Positions 1-5,688 of a stretch of 7,313 bases of DNA are shown here, piece by piece. Each line of letters starts with the position of its first letter. Positions within the stretch are counted from its first letter, which is position 1. The DNA is from Frankiaceae bacterium (lineage in GTDB: Bacteria; Actinomycetota; Actinomycetes; JAVEEB01): assembly GCA_030840665.1 (NCBI GenBank), contig JAVEEB010000073.1, positions 1 to 7,313 of the forward strand, given 5' to 3'. Made by a program: the position numbers and the translations under genes. The notes under the pieces were generated by a model. It saw only the letters and a program-made list of their open reading frames with translations, was not told the DNA's origin and searched no databases.

Positions 1-134
1 GTCGTCTTCACCGGGGTCGTTGTCACGCTTGCGACCGAACGGGAATGGACCGTGGCGGGCAGCGGGGCGAACACAGCGGAACTCACGACCGCCGCAGCGA
101 CGAGACCGCGCAGGCGGATCGAGGAAATCTTCAC
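1..134 (-). CDS. Secreted protein of unknown function, N-terminal fragment (runs off the left edge)
   Basis: Only the first 44 codons are in the window, read leftward from a GTG at 134-132, so the mature protein and its function are unknown. The N-terminus is a textbook Sec signal peptide. It has a basic n-region (K2, R7, R9), a hydrophobic core at about residues 10-25 (LVAAAVVSSAVFAPL) and a polar Ser/Thr-rich stretch from about residue 28. Cleavage is likely somewhere between residues 23 and 36; no single site stands out. The start is fixed by a GGAG site 5 nt upstream (140-143) and by an in-frame stop at 185-183 with no other start codon between. About 80% of its third codon positions are G or C. 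It is transcribed divergently from the glycosyltransferase operon, so it could be a linked exported enzyme or surface protein, but that is only position-based inference. A competing open frame exists on the plus strand (1-189), so confidence is moderate. Confidence 0.6.
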   Translation of the reverse strand, partial: MKISSIRLRGLVAAAVVSSAVFAPLPATVHSRSVASVTTTPVKT

Positions 135-286
135 AAGAACTCCGTCGGCGAAGGTCGTGCCGCTCTTGAGAGCACATAGGGGCTATTGATGAAGTGGTCC
201 GGCGTGTACGCGTAGTGATCATTGAACGACGGCGAGATTTCTCCTCCCCGTAACTTTGCTGTCTCCACGGCGCAACGCGGCACAGG
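135..286. promoter_or_regulatory. Divergent intergenic region expected to carry both promoters
   Basis: This stretch separates the leftward secreted-protein gene from the rightward polysaccharide operon, so promoters for both should lie here. It is visibly richer in A and T than the genes. I could not find a convincing -35/-10 pair at 16-18 nt spacing on either strand. It contains an 8-bp perfect palindrome TACGCGTA at 207-214 followed one base later by TGATCA at 216-221, which might be a regulator site or chance. A pyrimidine-rich run lies at 238-249. A mini-ORF of 8 codons begins at 189. Function is inferred from gene orientation only. Confidence 0.45.
140..143 (-). promoter_or_regulatory. 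Ribosome binding site of the divergent secreted-protein gene
   Basis: Reading the minus strand, GGAG lies 5 nt before the GTG at 134. It is the main evidence that this GTG is a real start, because the same frame has no other usable start codon before its upstream stop. Confidence 0.5.
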
Positions 287-299
287 TTGTCTAACAGAC

Positions 300-380
300 A
301 TGAAAACGATGTCGTACGACGAGATTTCGACGCAGCTGAGGCGGCCACATCAACGCCCGTCGATAGCGGCGCGCGCATGA
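300..380 (+). CDS. Possible 26-codon leader ORF coupled to the first glycosyltransferase
   Basis: An ATG at 300 opens a frame reading MKTMSYDEISTQLRRP..., 26 codons long, ending at TGA 378-380. That stop overlaps an ATG at 377-379 as ATGA, the same junction used between the larger genes downstream. In its first half the third codon positions are G or C in 12 of 14 codons (codons 2-15). The overlapping frame of the glycosyltransferase, read from the TTG at 287, has only 5 of 16 there. This may be a translated leader peptide coupling expression to the glycosyltransferase. It may instead be the true N-terminus of that enzyme separated by a frameshift, or chance. No good ribosome binding site precedes it (an AGG at 284-286 is too far), which keeps confidence low. 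Confidence 0.25.
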   Translation: MKTMSYDEISTQLRRPHQRPSIAARA

Positions 381-1348
381 CGCCCGCAGACGTCACAGTC
401 GTGCTTGCGTGCCACACGCAAGATCGCTGGGCGAGCATTGTGGCAGCCGTCGAGTCCGTCCGCCGGCAATCAACCCCCGTCGGAAATATCGTAGTCGCAG
501 TTGATCACAACCCCACCCTCGCAGGGATGCTACGGGCCGAGCTGCCCGATGTCCTTGTTGTTCTCAACGATTCTCCGGACCGCGGCGCGTCAGCCACGCG
601 CAATGCGGGCGCCGCGACCGTCACAACATCGTTGACCGCTTTCCTGGACGACGACGAAACCGCGGCAGCCGACTGGATCGATCGGCTCATCACCCCGTTT
701 GCAGATCCCGCAGTCGCGGGCACCGGCGGTTGCTACCGGCCACGGTGGTTGGCGGGAAAGCCGCCGTGGTTCCCCGACGAGTTTGCGTGGGCCGTTGGCG
801 GTTCGTACACAGGAATGCCGACGCAAACGTCGCCCGTGCGCAACGTGTGGTCGGGCAACATGGCCGTGCGTACCAAGGCTTTTCAGGGTATCGGCGGGTT
901 TCGCAGCGGCTTCGGAAAGCTCGCCGGACGGTCCCGCCCGGAAGACACCGACCTGTGCATCCGCCTCGGCACGGCAACAGGCAAGCAGTGGATGTACGTG
1001 CCCGACGCCGTCATTGATCACGAAGTTCCCGGCGACCGCAGCACGTTTCGCTTCTTCGTCGGCCGGTCGTTCGCGGAGGGTCGCGGAAAGATCGAGATGA
1101 AGCGGCAACTGGCCGGCAAGGACACTCTCGACGCCGAGGGCGACTACCTCCGCCGCACGATCCCCCAAGGCTTGATCAATCACGTGCGCAGCGGCCACTT
1201 CTCGCGCGCGGCCGCATTGTTCATCGGGGTTGTGGCGGCGGCCATCGGCGCTGCGGTCGGTCTCGCTGTGGACTCGGTGGCGGCAACGCCCCCCGTCCCC
1301 GCCGGAGATCAGGCGGGCAGCCGGATCACGGAGGAGTCGGCGGCATGA
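377..1348 (+). CDS. Family 2 glycosyltransferase with C-terminal membrane helix
   Basis: Probably an inverting GT-A fold enzyme that moves a sugar from a nucleotide-sugar donor to a lipid-linked or nascent polysaccharide acceptor at the inner membrane face. Donor and acceptor cannot be told from sequence. From the ATG at 377 (323 aa) the fold begins at once with VTVVLACHTQDRW. The metal/nucleotide-binding FLDDDE is at residues 89-94, WSGNMAVR begins at 158, the acceptor-side EDTDLCIR with likely catalytic acid residues at 189-196, and DHE at 214-216. A hydrophobic Ala/Gly/Val-rich helix at about 279-298 near the C-terminus would anchor it to the membrane. The frame is also open from a TTG at 287, giving 353 aa. 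I prefer 377 because the extra 30 residues have poor G/C third positions, the TTG has no properly spaced ribosome binding site, and an upstream ORF ends in an ATGA overlap here. It is the first large gene of the operon and overlaps the next by 4 nt. Confidence 0.88.
   Translation: MTPADVTVVLACHTQDRWASIVAAVESVRRQSTPVGNIVVAVDHNPTLAGMLRAELPDVLVVLNDSPDRGASATRNAGAATVTTSLTAFLDDDETAAADWIDRLITPFADPAVAGTGGCYRPRWLAGKPPWFPDEFAWAVGGSYTGMPTQTSPVRNVWSGNMAVRTKAFQGIGGFRSGFGKLAGRSRPEDTDLCIRLGTATGKQWMYVPDAVIDHEVPGDRSTFRFFVGRSFAEGRGKIEMKRQLAGKDTLDAEGDYLRRTIPQGLINHVRSGHFSRAAALFIGVVAAAIGAAVGLAVDSVAATPPVPAGDQAGSRITEESAA
1330..1336 (+). promoter_or_regulatory. Ribosome binding site of the second glycosyltransferase
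   Basis: GGAGGAG sits 8 nt before the ATG at 1345, inside the last codons of the preceding gene. It confirms that ATG as the start at the ATGA overlap. Confidence 0.75.
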
Positions 1349-2688
1349 AGATCCCCGGCGCAACGTCGATCACGCTCACCGTGCCTGTGATGTCAGGCGA
1401 CAGGCGGCCCGCCCGCATCGTTGATCTTGAGCTGTCGTTGGCGATCGAGGACGTCCCGGCGTTCGACAGCGACGGGTACGGGTACCGCGACGCGTGGTTC
1501 ATCGTTCGCATTTTCGACGAGGCCGTCGGCATGGTCACGATGGGCTTTCCCGACGGCGCAGCCGCGCTGATGGCGAACGCGATCGCGGACGCGGTCCGCT
1601 TCGAATGCGGGGATGTCATCGCTGCGCGCGTTGCGGAGGCCGGCGGCGATGTTGACAGTGCCCTGGCTGGTCTGGGCACGAGCCACACTCGCGAGCCGGC
1701 GTTCCTCGCGGCACATGCGCGATGGGCGTCCGACGGGCCCGACATCACCGTTGCCATTTGCACGCGCAACCGTCCTGCTGATCTGATGCGGGCGCTCGAC
1801 TCGTTGCGGGAGCAGAGCTATCCGCGCTTTCGCGTCGTCGTCGTCGACAATGCGCCACCCGACGACGCAACACGTGCAGCTGTTACGAGTCGCCCTGCCT
1901 CCGAGCGCATCACCTATGTCTCCGAGAGCCGGCCCGGGTTGTCCTGGGCTCGCAATTGCGCCCTCGACATCATCACGACGCCGGTCGTCGCGTGGCTCGA
2001 CGACGATGAGGTTGCCGACCGCCACTGGCTCATGGAGACCGCCGCGGCCTTCTGCCTGGATCCGGCGGCGGCGGCCGTGTCGGGGGTCGTCGTACCGGCA
2101 GAGCTGCGCACGATGCCCCAACTGTGGTTCGAAGAGTTCGGCGGACACAGCAAGGGGCGCGGCTTCACGGGCGCCCACTTCAGCCAGCGGGACGGCGGGC
2201 AGGATCCCCTCTACCCGCTGCCGCCGTTCGGTGTCGGCGCCAACATGGCGTTCGACACCGCCCAGCTCCGCGCAGTGGGTGGCTTCGACACGGCGCTCGG
2301 CGCAGGCACCCTCACGCAAGGCGGCGAGGACACCCTCGTATTTTCTCAACTGCTGCTGGCGGGTGGCACGATCGTCTACCGGCCGACCTCGTTGACTCGT
2401 CACTACCACCGACCCGACTACGACTCCCTGGCCCGCCAGATGCGCGGGTACGGGACCGGCCTCACCGCCTACTACAGCAGCCTCGTACGTTCCGACTGGC
2501 GTTTGCTGGTACGGCTCCTCCGCCTTGCCCCGCAAGCGCTGCGCGATGTGTCGAGGGGCGGCGAGGCACGCGCCGTCCCCGACTCGTTCCCCAAAGAGCT
2601 GCTTGGCGTCAAGACGCGCGGCATGGCGCAGGGCCCGTGGCTGTACGCCCGGGCACGCCGCGCCGCCCGCCGGCTGGGTCGCCCATGA
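1345..2688 (+). CDS. Family 2 glycosyltransferase with N-terminal accessory domain
   Basis: A 447-aa protein in two parts. Residues 1 to about 66 form an accessory region whose core, a strand-like AWFIVRIFDEAVGMVTMGFP followed by a helical segment, matches the start of the third glycosyltransferase. About 65 less conserved residues link it to the catalytic domain. The GT2 domain starts at residue 133 (DITVAICTRNRP), with WLDDDE at 217-222 for metal-nucleotide binding, a GVGANMAF substrate-pocket segment, GGED with the probable catalytic base at 326-329, and HYHRP at 353-357. The C-terminus is basic (ARARRAARRLGRP), suiting peripheral membrane association; there is no clear membrane helix. By family it adds one sugar of the repeat unit in the cytosol; the specificity is unknown. 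It overlaps both neighbours by 4 nt (ATGA), so translation is coupled. The start is supported by a strong ribosome binding site. All motifs are intact. Confidence 0.93.
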   Translation: MKIPGATSITLTVPVMSGDRRPARIVDLELSLAIEDVPAFDSDGYGYRDAWFIVRIFDEAVGMVTMGFPDGAAALMANAIADAVRFECGDVIAARVAEAGGDVDSALAGLGTSHTREPAFLAAHARWASDGPDITVAICTRNRPADLMRALDSLREQSYPRFRVVVVDNAPPDDATRAAVTSRPASERITYVSESRPGLSWARNCALDIITTPVVAWLDDDEVADRHWLMETAAAFCLDPAAAAVSGVVVPAELRTMPQLWFEEFGGHSKGRGFTGAHFSQRDGGQDPLYPLPPFGVGANMAFDTAQLRAVGGFDTALGAGTLTQGGEDTLVFSQLLLAGGTIVYRPTSLTRHYHRPDYDSLARQMRGYGTGLTAYYSSLVRSDWRLLVRLLRLAPQALRDVSRGGEARAVPDSFPKELLGVKTRGMAQGPWLYARARRAARRLGRP

Positions 2689-3998
2689 GCGTTCAAGTCA
2701 GCCAGGCACTCCCCGCGCAAGCGCTCGCCGACGGCTCGACGCGTCGCCTCTACCGCGACGCGGCCTCCCTCGCCTCGTCGTCGATGCTGACGGCGGTGCT
2801 TGGCATCGCTTTCTGGGCCGTCGCCGCGCACACCATGCCCCCCAGCAAACTCGGCGTACAAACGGCACTTCTCTCGGCCTTTACAGCACCGGCGATCGTG
2901 GTCGCGTCGGGCGTGGGTGACGCGTTCACATCGCTGTTGCCCGCCGCGATCGGCACGAGGCTCCCCATCGTGCGGCGTGGGTATCGCCTCGCACTGGCCA
3001 TGTCGGCGCTGGGCGGGCTGGTAGTTGCCGTGACGGCGATGGTCGTGCTGCCCGAAGTACGCGGGTCGATCGCCGCCGGTGCGGCCGTATTGATCGGCAC
3101 GGTCATCTGGGCACTGTTCACCGTGCAGGACTCGGCGCTGACGAGTCTCGGGCGCGCTCACTGGCTGCCCTTCGAAAACGCCGGCGTGAGCATCGCGAAG
3201 ATCGGTCTCCTGCCCGGCCTTGCCGCGGAGGCGCACGGCCTGCCGTTGCTCGTCGCGACATTGATCCCGGCCGTCGCAGCGGTCGCCGTGATCGCACCGC
3301 GGGTGCACGCGTTCGCCAGGTCGGCCGATGCCGGCACCCCGCACCTGCCCGCCGGTGCGTCCGCGCTGGCCGTCCGGCAGCTGAACGCGTTGACACGACG
3401 TACGACCGCGTCGGTGGCCTTGACGCTCGGCACACTCACACTGCTGCCGTTCGTCGTGACGGCCGTCGCGGGACCGGCCCAAGGAGCCGTGTTCGCGCTC
3501 TGCCTCAGCGTCACACAGAGCCTCGATTTCGTCGCGGCGGCTCTGGGCGTATCGCTGGTCGTACATGGCTCGGCGCGGCGTGCGGAAGCGGCCCACATGG
3601 CGCGCATCGTGCTGTTGCGCTCGGTTGTCATCGTGGGAGCCGGTGCGTTGGTCCTCATGCTGATCGCAGCCCCGGTCCTTCGCGCGATGAACCCCGCCTA
3701 CATCGCACTTCGTGGGGTCGAGGTCATCACGATCCTGGCAGCCGCGTCGCTCGTGCGGACGGTGTTCGTCACGTGGTCCGCACTGCAGCGCGCGCGCCGC
3801 GCCTACCGGCCGATCCTCGTTCTGAACTCGCTGGGCGCCCTGACCCTGTACGCCATTCTCCCGATCTTCTGCTCGCACTGGGGCGCCGTGGGCGCCGCGA
3901 GTGCGCTCGCTGTCGCACAGGGCGTGCTGAGCCTCGGCGCGGCCGTGCACACGTTCGCGGCCACACGCGGCCGACGCAATCTGATGCAGGGCGGGTGA
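2685..3998 (+). CDS. Polysaccharide flippase-like membrane protein (MOP/Wzx-type)
   Basis: A 437-aa protein with about 12 hydrophobic segments, near residues 33-50, 59-75, 101-122, 129-147, 168-181, 186-204, 243-262, 268-292, 310-330, 345-365, 377-394 and 402-424. Length, even helix spacing, a short cytosolic N-terminus and the early segment FWAVAAHTMPPSKLGVQTAL (like the first-helix/loop region of Wzx proteins) fit the MOP exporter superfamily. Such proteins move lipid-linked oligosaccharides from the inner to the outer membrane face. I see no short motif that proves this, so the call rests on topology, size and setting among GT2 genes; another polytopic transporter is possible. The ATG at 2685 overlaps the previous stop as ATGA and has only a weak ribosome binding site, so it probably depends on translational coupling. 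The frame is open further upstream, but that part lies inside the previous gene and is not coding. Confidence 0.82.
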   Translation: MSVQVSQALPAQALADGSTRRLYRDAASLASSSMLTAVLGIAFWAVAAHTMPPSKLGVQTALLSAFTAPAIVVASGVGDAFTSLLPAAIGTRLPIVRRGYRLALAMSALGGLVVAVTAMVVLPEVRGSIAAGAAVLIGTVIWALFTVQDSALTSLGRAHWLPFENAGVSIAKIGLLPGLAAEAHGLPLLVATLIPAVAAVAVIAPRVHAFARSADAGTPHLPAGASALAVRQLNALTRRTTASVALTLGTLTLLPFVVTAVAGPAQGAVFALCLSVTQSLDFVAAALGVSLVVHGSARRAEAAHMARIVLLRSVVIVGAGALVLMLIAAPVLRAMNPAYIALRGVEVITILAAASLVRTVFVTWSALQRARRAYRPILVLNSLGALTLYAILPIFCSHWGAVGAASALAVAQGVLSLGAAVHTFAATRGRRNLMQGG

Positions 3999-3999
3999 G
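3994..3999 (+). promoter_or_regulatory. Probable ribosome binding site of the third glycosyltransferase
   Basis: GGTGAG lies 4 nt before the ATG at 4004 and matches the GGTGA part of the full Shine-Dalgarno complement. It overlaps the preceding stop codon. It favours ATG 4004 over the GTG at 3995 that lies within it, although that GTG would give a GTGA overlap. Confidence 0.4.
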
Positions 4000-4003
4000 C
4001 GGC

Positions 4004-5308
4004 ATGGCTCCGCGGCAATCCGCGATCGTTCGGGTCATGAGCGGCTCCGGCCCGTCGACGTGGGCGGACGCCGTGTGGATCGGCGAGGTCGACGACACCA
4101 ACCTGCCGGTGGACGACGCGCAGCTGCTCGACAGTGCCGGCTTCTCCGCGGCGCGGCTGATGGTGCGGCATGGACGCGTCCCCCGCGGCTTCGTCCACCT
4201 GCCCATCGTTGGCGGACGCGTGTCGGCCGAGGCTCTGCGCGACGCAGCCCTATCGCTGCCCGTGCAGCCGCCGGCACGCGCAGACGTGCCCACACCGCCG
4301 ATCAGTGTCGTCATCTGCACGCGGGACAGGCCGGCGTTGCTCGAGGCGGCCCTCACGTCGGCACTGAGGCTCGACTATCCGAGCTTCGAGATCGTCGTCG
4401 TCGACAACAATCCGGCCAGCAACTCGACGAGGTCCATCGTCGAGTCGTTCGGTGACGCGACGCTGTCGGTCGTCGACGCGCCCATCCAGGGGCTGTCGCG
4501 CGCCCGCAACGTCGGCCTGGCAGCTGCCCGTCATGAGATCGTCGCGTTCACCGACGACGACGTCGTCGTCGACCCCCTGTGGTTGCGGGGAATTGCCGAA
4601 GGGTTCGCGCGGGCAGCCGACGTTGCCTGCGTCAGTGGCATGGTGCCCAGCGGAGAGCTCGGGTCGATAGCGCAGGGCTACTTCGACAGGCGCGTGCAGT
4701 GGGCGAGCTCGTGTGATTCCCACCTCTTCGCGCTTGCCGACGAGCGGCCGGGCGAGCCGCTGTTTCCGTTCCAGGTCGGCAGATTCGGCACCGGCGCCAA
4801 CTTTGCGCTCCGTCGCGATGTGGCCATCGAGCTTGCCGGGTTCGACGAGCGGCTCGGCATCGGGTCCCCGACGGGGGGCGGCGAGGACATCGACATGTTC
4901 GTCCGCGTGCTGCTCGCCGGTCACCGGCTCGCGTACGAGCCATCGGCCCTCGTGTGGCACCGCCACCGCTCCGACCTCGCCAGCCTCACGCGCCAGATCC
5001 GCGACTACGGCACCGGGCTCGGCGCGTGGATCATGACCCTCGCGATGAACCCGTCGACGGCCGCGATGATCCTGCGCCGCATCGTGCCAGGGATCCGACA
5101 TGCCTGGCGCATGACCCGCGTGGACATGCCCGAGTCCGAGGTCCCCGTGGACTTCGCCCGGCTGTCACGCGTCGAAAGACTTGCAATTCTCGCTGGCCCG
5201 TTCGCGCTGCTGCGGGCTAGTCGGTCGGGGGCGTTGGCCCGACCGTTGCGCTCCATCCCGGCATCACTGGGAGCTACACCAACGCAGTACGTGGAGGTCA
5301 CCACATGA
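4004..5308 (+). CDS. Family 2 glycosyltransferase, paralogue of the second one
   Basis: A 434-aa protein with the same plan as the gene at 1345. The N-terminal accessory domain (about residues 20-85) includes AARLMVRHGRVPRGFVHLP and a following helix. A short Pro-rich linker leads to a GT2 domain from residue 99 (PISVVICTRDRP). FTDDDV is at 182-187, GTGANFALRRD follows, GGED with the probable catalytic base is at 292-295, and WHRHRSD begins at 318. The stretch after that (LTRQIRDYGTGLGAW) closely matches LARQMRGYGTGLTAY in the paralogue. It should transfer one sugar from a nucleotide donor on the cytosolic side; the substrate is unknown. Its linker is about 50 residues shorter than in the paralogue. 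Alternative starts are GTG 3995 (GTGA overlap with the flippase stop) and ATG 4037; ATG 4004 has the better spaced ribosome binding site. It overlaps the next gene by 4 nt. Confidence 0.92.
   Translation: MAPRQSAIVRVMSGSGPSTWADAVWIGEVDDTNLPVDDAQLLDSAGFSAARLMVRHGRVPRGFVHLPIVGGRVSAEALRDAALSLPVQPPARADVPTPPISVVICTRDRPALLEAALTSALRLDYPSFEIVVVDNNPASNSTRSIVESFGDATLSVVDAPIQGLSRARNVGLAAARHEIVAFTDDDVVVDPLWLRGIAEGFARAADVACVSGMVPSGELGSIAQGYFDRRVQWASSCDSHLFALADERPGEPLFPFQVGRFGTGANFALRRDVAIELAGFDERLGIGSPTGGGEDIDMFVRVLLAGHRLAYEPSALVWHRHRSDLASLTRQIRDYGTGLGAWIMTLAMNPSTAAMILRRIVPGIRHAWRMTRVDMPESEVPVDFARLSRVERLAILAGPFALLRASRSGALARPLRSIPASLGATPTQYVEVTT
5293..5297 (+). promoter_or_regulatory. Ribosome binding site of the small membrane protein gene
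   Basis: GGAGG sits 7 nt before the ATG at 5305. It supports this start and shows that the small downstream ORF is a genuine gene, not a frame shadow. Confidence 0.7.
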
Positions 5309-5688
5309 AGATCACCCGCACCCGTCTTGCGCAACTCGCATCCGTCGATGCTCTCGCTGACTGGGCAACCATCGCCGCAGTGGCCGGGCTCGTCTCCGGG
5401 CTGCCCTTCCTGCCTTCCGTTGTCCGCGGGCTGCTGCTCGCGCTCTTCGTGTTCGTGGGTCCGGGCGCCGCGATCCTGAGCTGGGCCCGGGCGTTGCCCT
5501 CGTCGGCCGTCCCCGCACTGGTGCCGGTGGTCGGCATGGCGGTCGTCCTGATGGTCACCGCCGCCGCGGCGATGACGGGGGTGTGGCAGCCACGGGCGAC
5601 GTTGTACGTCCTCGCGGTCGCCGTTGGCGCGTCCACCCTCGTGAAACACCGGAGGGGACGCACGCACAGCACGGAGGTGACCGCATGA
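5305..5688 (+). CDS. Small multi-helix membrane protein of unknown function
   Basis: A 127-aa protein that is mostly hydrophobic, with three or four membrane segments near residues 21-39, 42-62, 70-92 and 97-111. The N-terminus is short and basic (MKITRTR) and the tail is basic and hydrophilic (KHRRGRTH). The core LLLALFVFVGPGAAIL, a Gly-Pro-Gly turn inside a helix hairpin followed by another helix and a Trp-Gln-Pro, loosely recalls the hydrophobic part of DUF1616-type membrane proteins. This is a resemblance by eye, not an assignment. It overlaps the genes on both sides by 4 nt (ATGA) and has a strong ribosome binding site, so it is made with them and may be a partner subunit of the large membrane protein that follows. 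No catalytic motif is visible. It is real by codon bias and signals, but its function is unknown. Confidence 0.8.
   Translation: MKITRTRLAQLASVDALADWATIAAVAGLVSGLPFLPSVVRGLLLALFVFVGPGAAILSWARALPSSAVPALVPVVGMAVVLMVTAAAAMTGVWQPRATLYVLAVAVGASTLVKHRRGRTHSTEVTA
5673..5680 (+). promoter_or_regulatory. Strong ribosome binding site of the polytopic membrane protein gene
   Basis: GGAGGTGA is a full match to the Shine-Dalgarno consensus and its GGAGG core lies 7 nt before the ATG at 5685. It fixes that start and is the best translation signal in the window. Confidence 0.75.

Noticed and set aside
1..189. Plus-strand open frame entering from the left edge and ending at TGA 187-189, a possible C-terminus of an upstream gene.
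   Set aside because: Its G/C third-position bias is about equal to the minus-strand frame, but its residues look like no domain I know and it uses AGA/AGG codons near the end. The minus strand has a clean signal peptide, a start codon and a ribosome binding site. It cannot be excluded fully.
135..286. Specific sigma-70 promoter boxes, e.g. TTGATG at 186 or TTGAAC at 222.
   Set aside because: No matching -10 box at acceptable spacing was found for either, so I do not call a promoter position.
590..1363. Antisense open frame of 257 codons opposite the first glycosyltransferase.
   Set aside because: No domain or start signal; the opposite strand encodes intact catalytic motifs.
1393..2535. Antisense open frame of 380 codons opposite the second glycosyltransferase.
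   Set aside because: It mirrors the strong codon bias of the sense gene, which carries all intact GT2 motifs; no recognisable protein features.
2124..2684. Upstream extension of the flippase frame, adding about 187 residues.
   Set aside because: It lies entirely inside the second glycosyltransferase, is Arg/Pro-rich shadow sequence, and the ATGA start at 2685 gives a protein of normal flippase length.
2472..3950. Long antisense open frame of 492 codons opposite the flippase.
   Set aside because: The composition (Arg, Gln, Asp, His, Gly-rich, no hydrophobic segments) is typical of the reverse frame of a G/C-rich membrane-protein gene. No ribosome binding site or family resemblance.
3773..4003. 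Upstream extension of the third glycosyltransferase frame, adding about 77 residues.
   Set aside because: It overlaps the flippase C-terminus, has low-complexity Arg-rich shadow composition, and better starts exist at 3995/4004.
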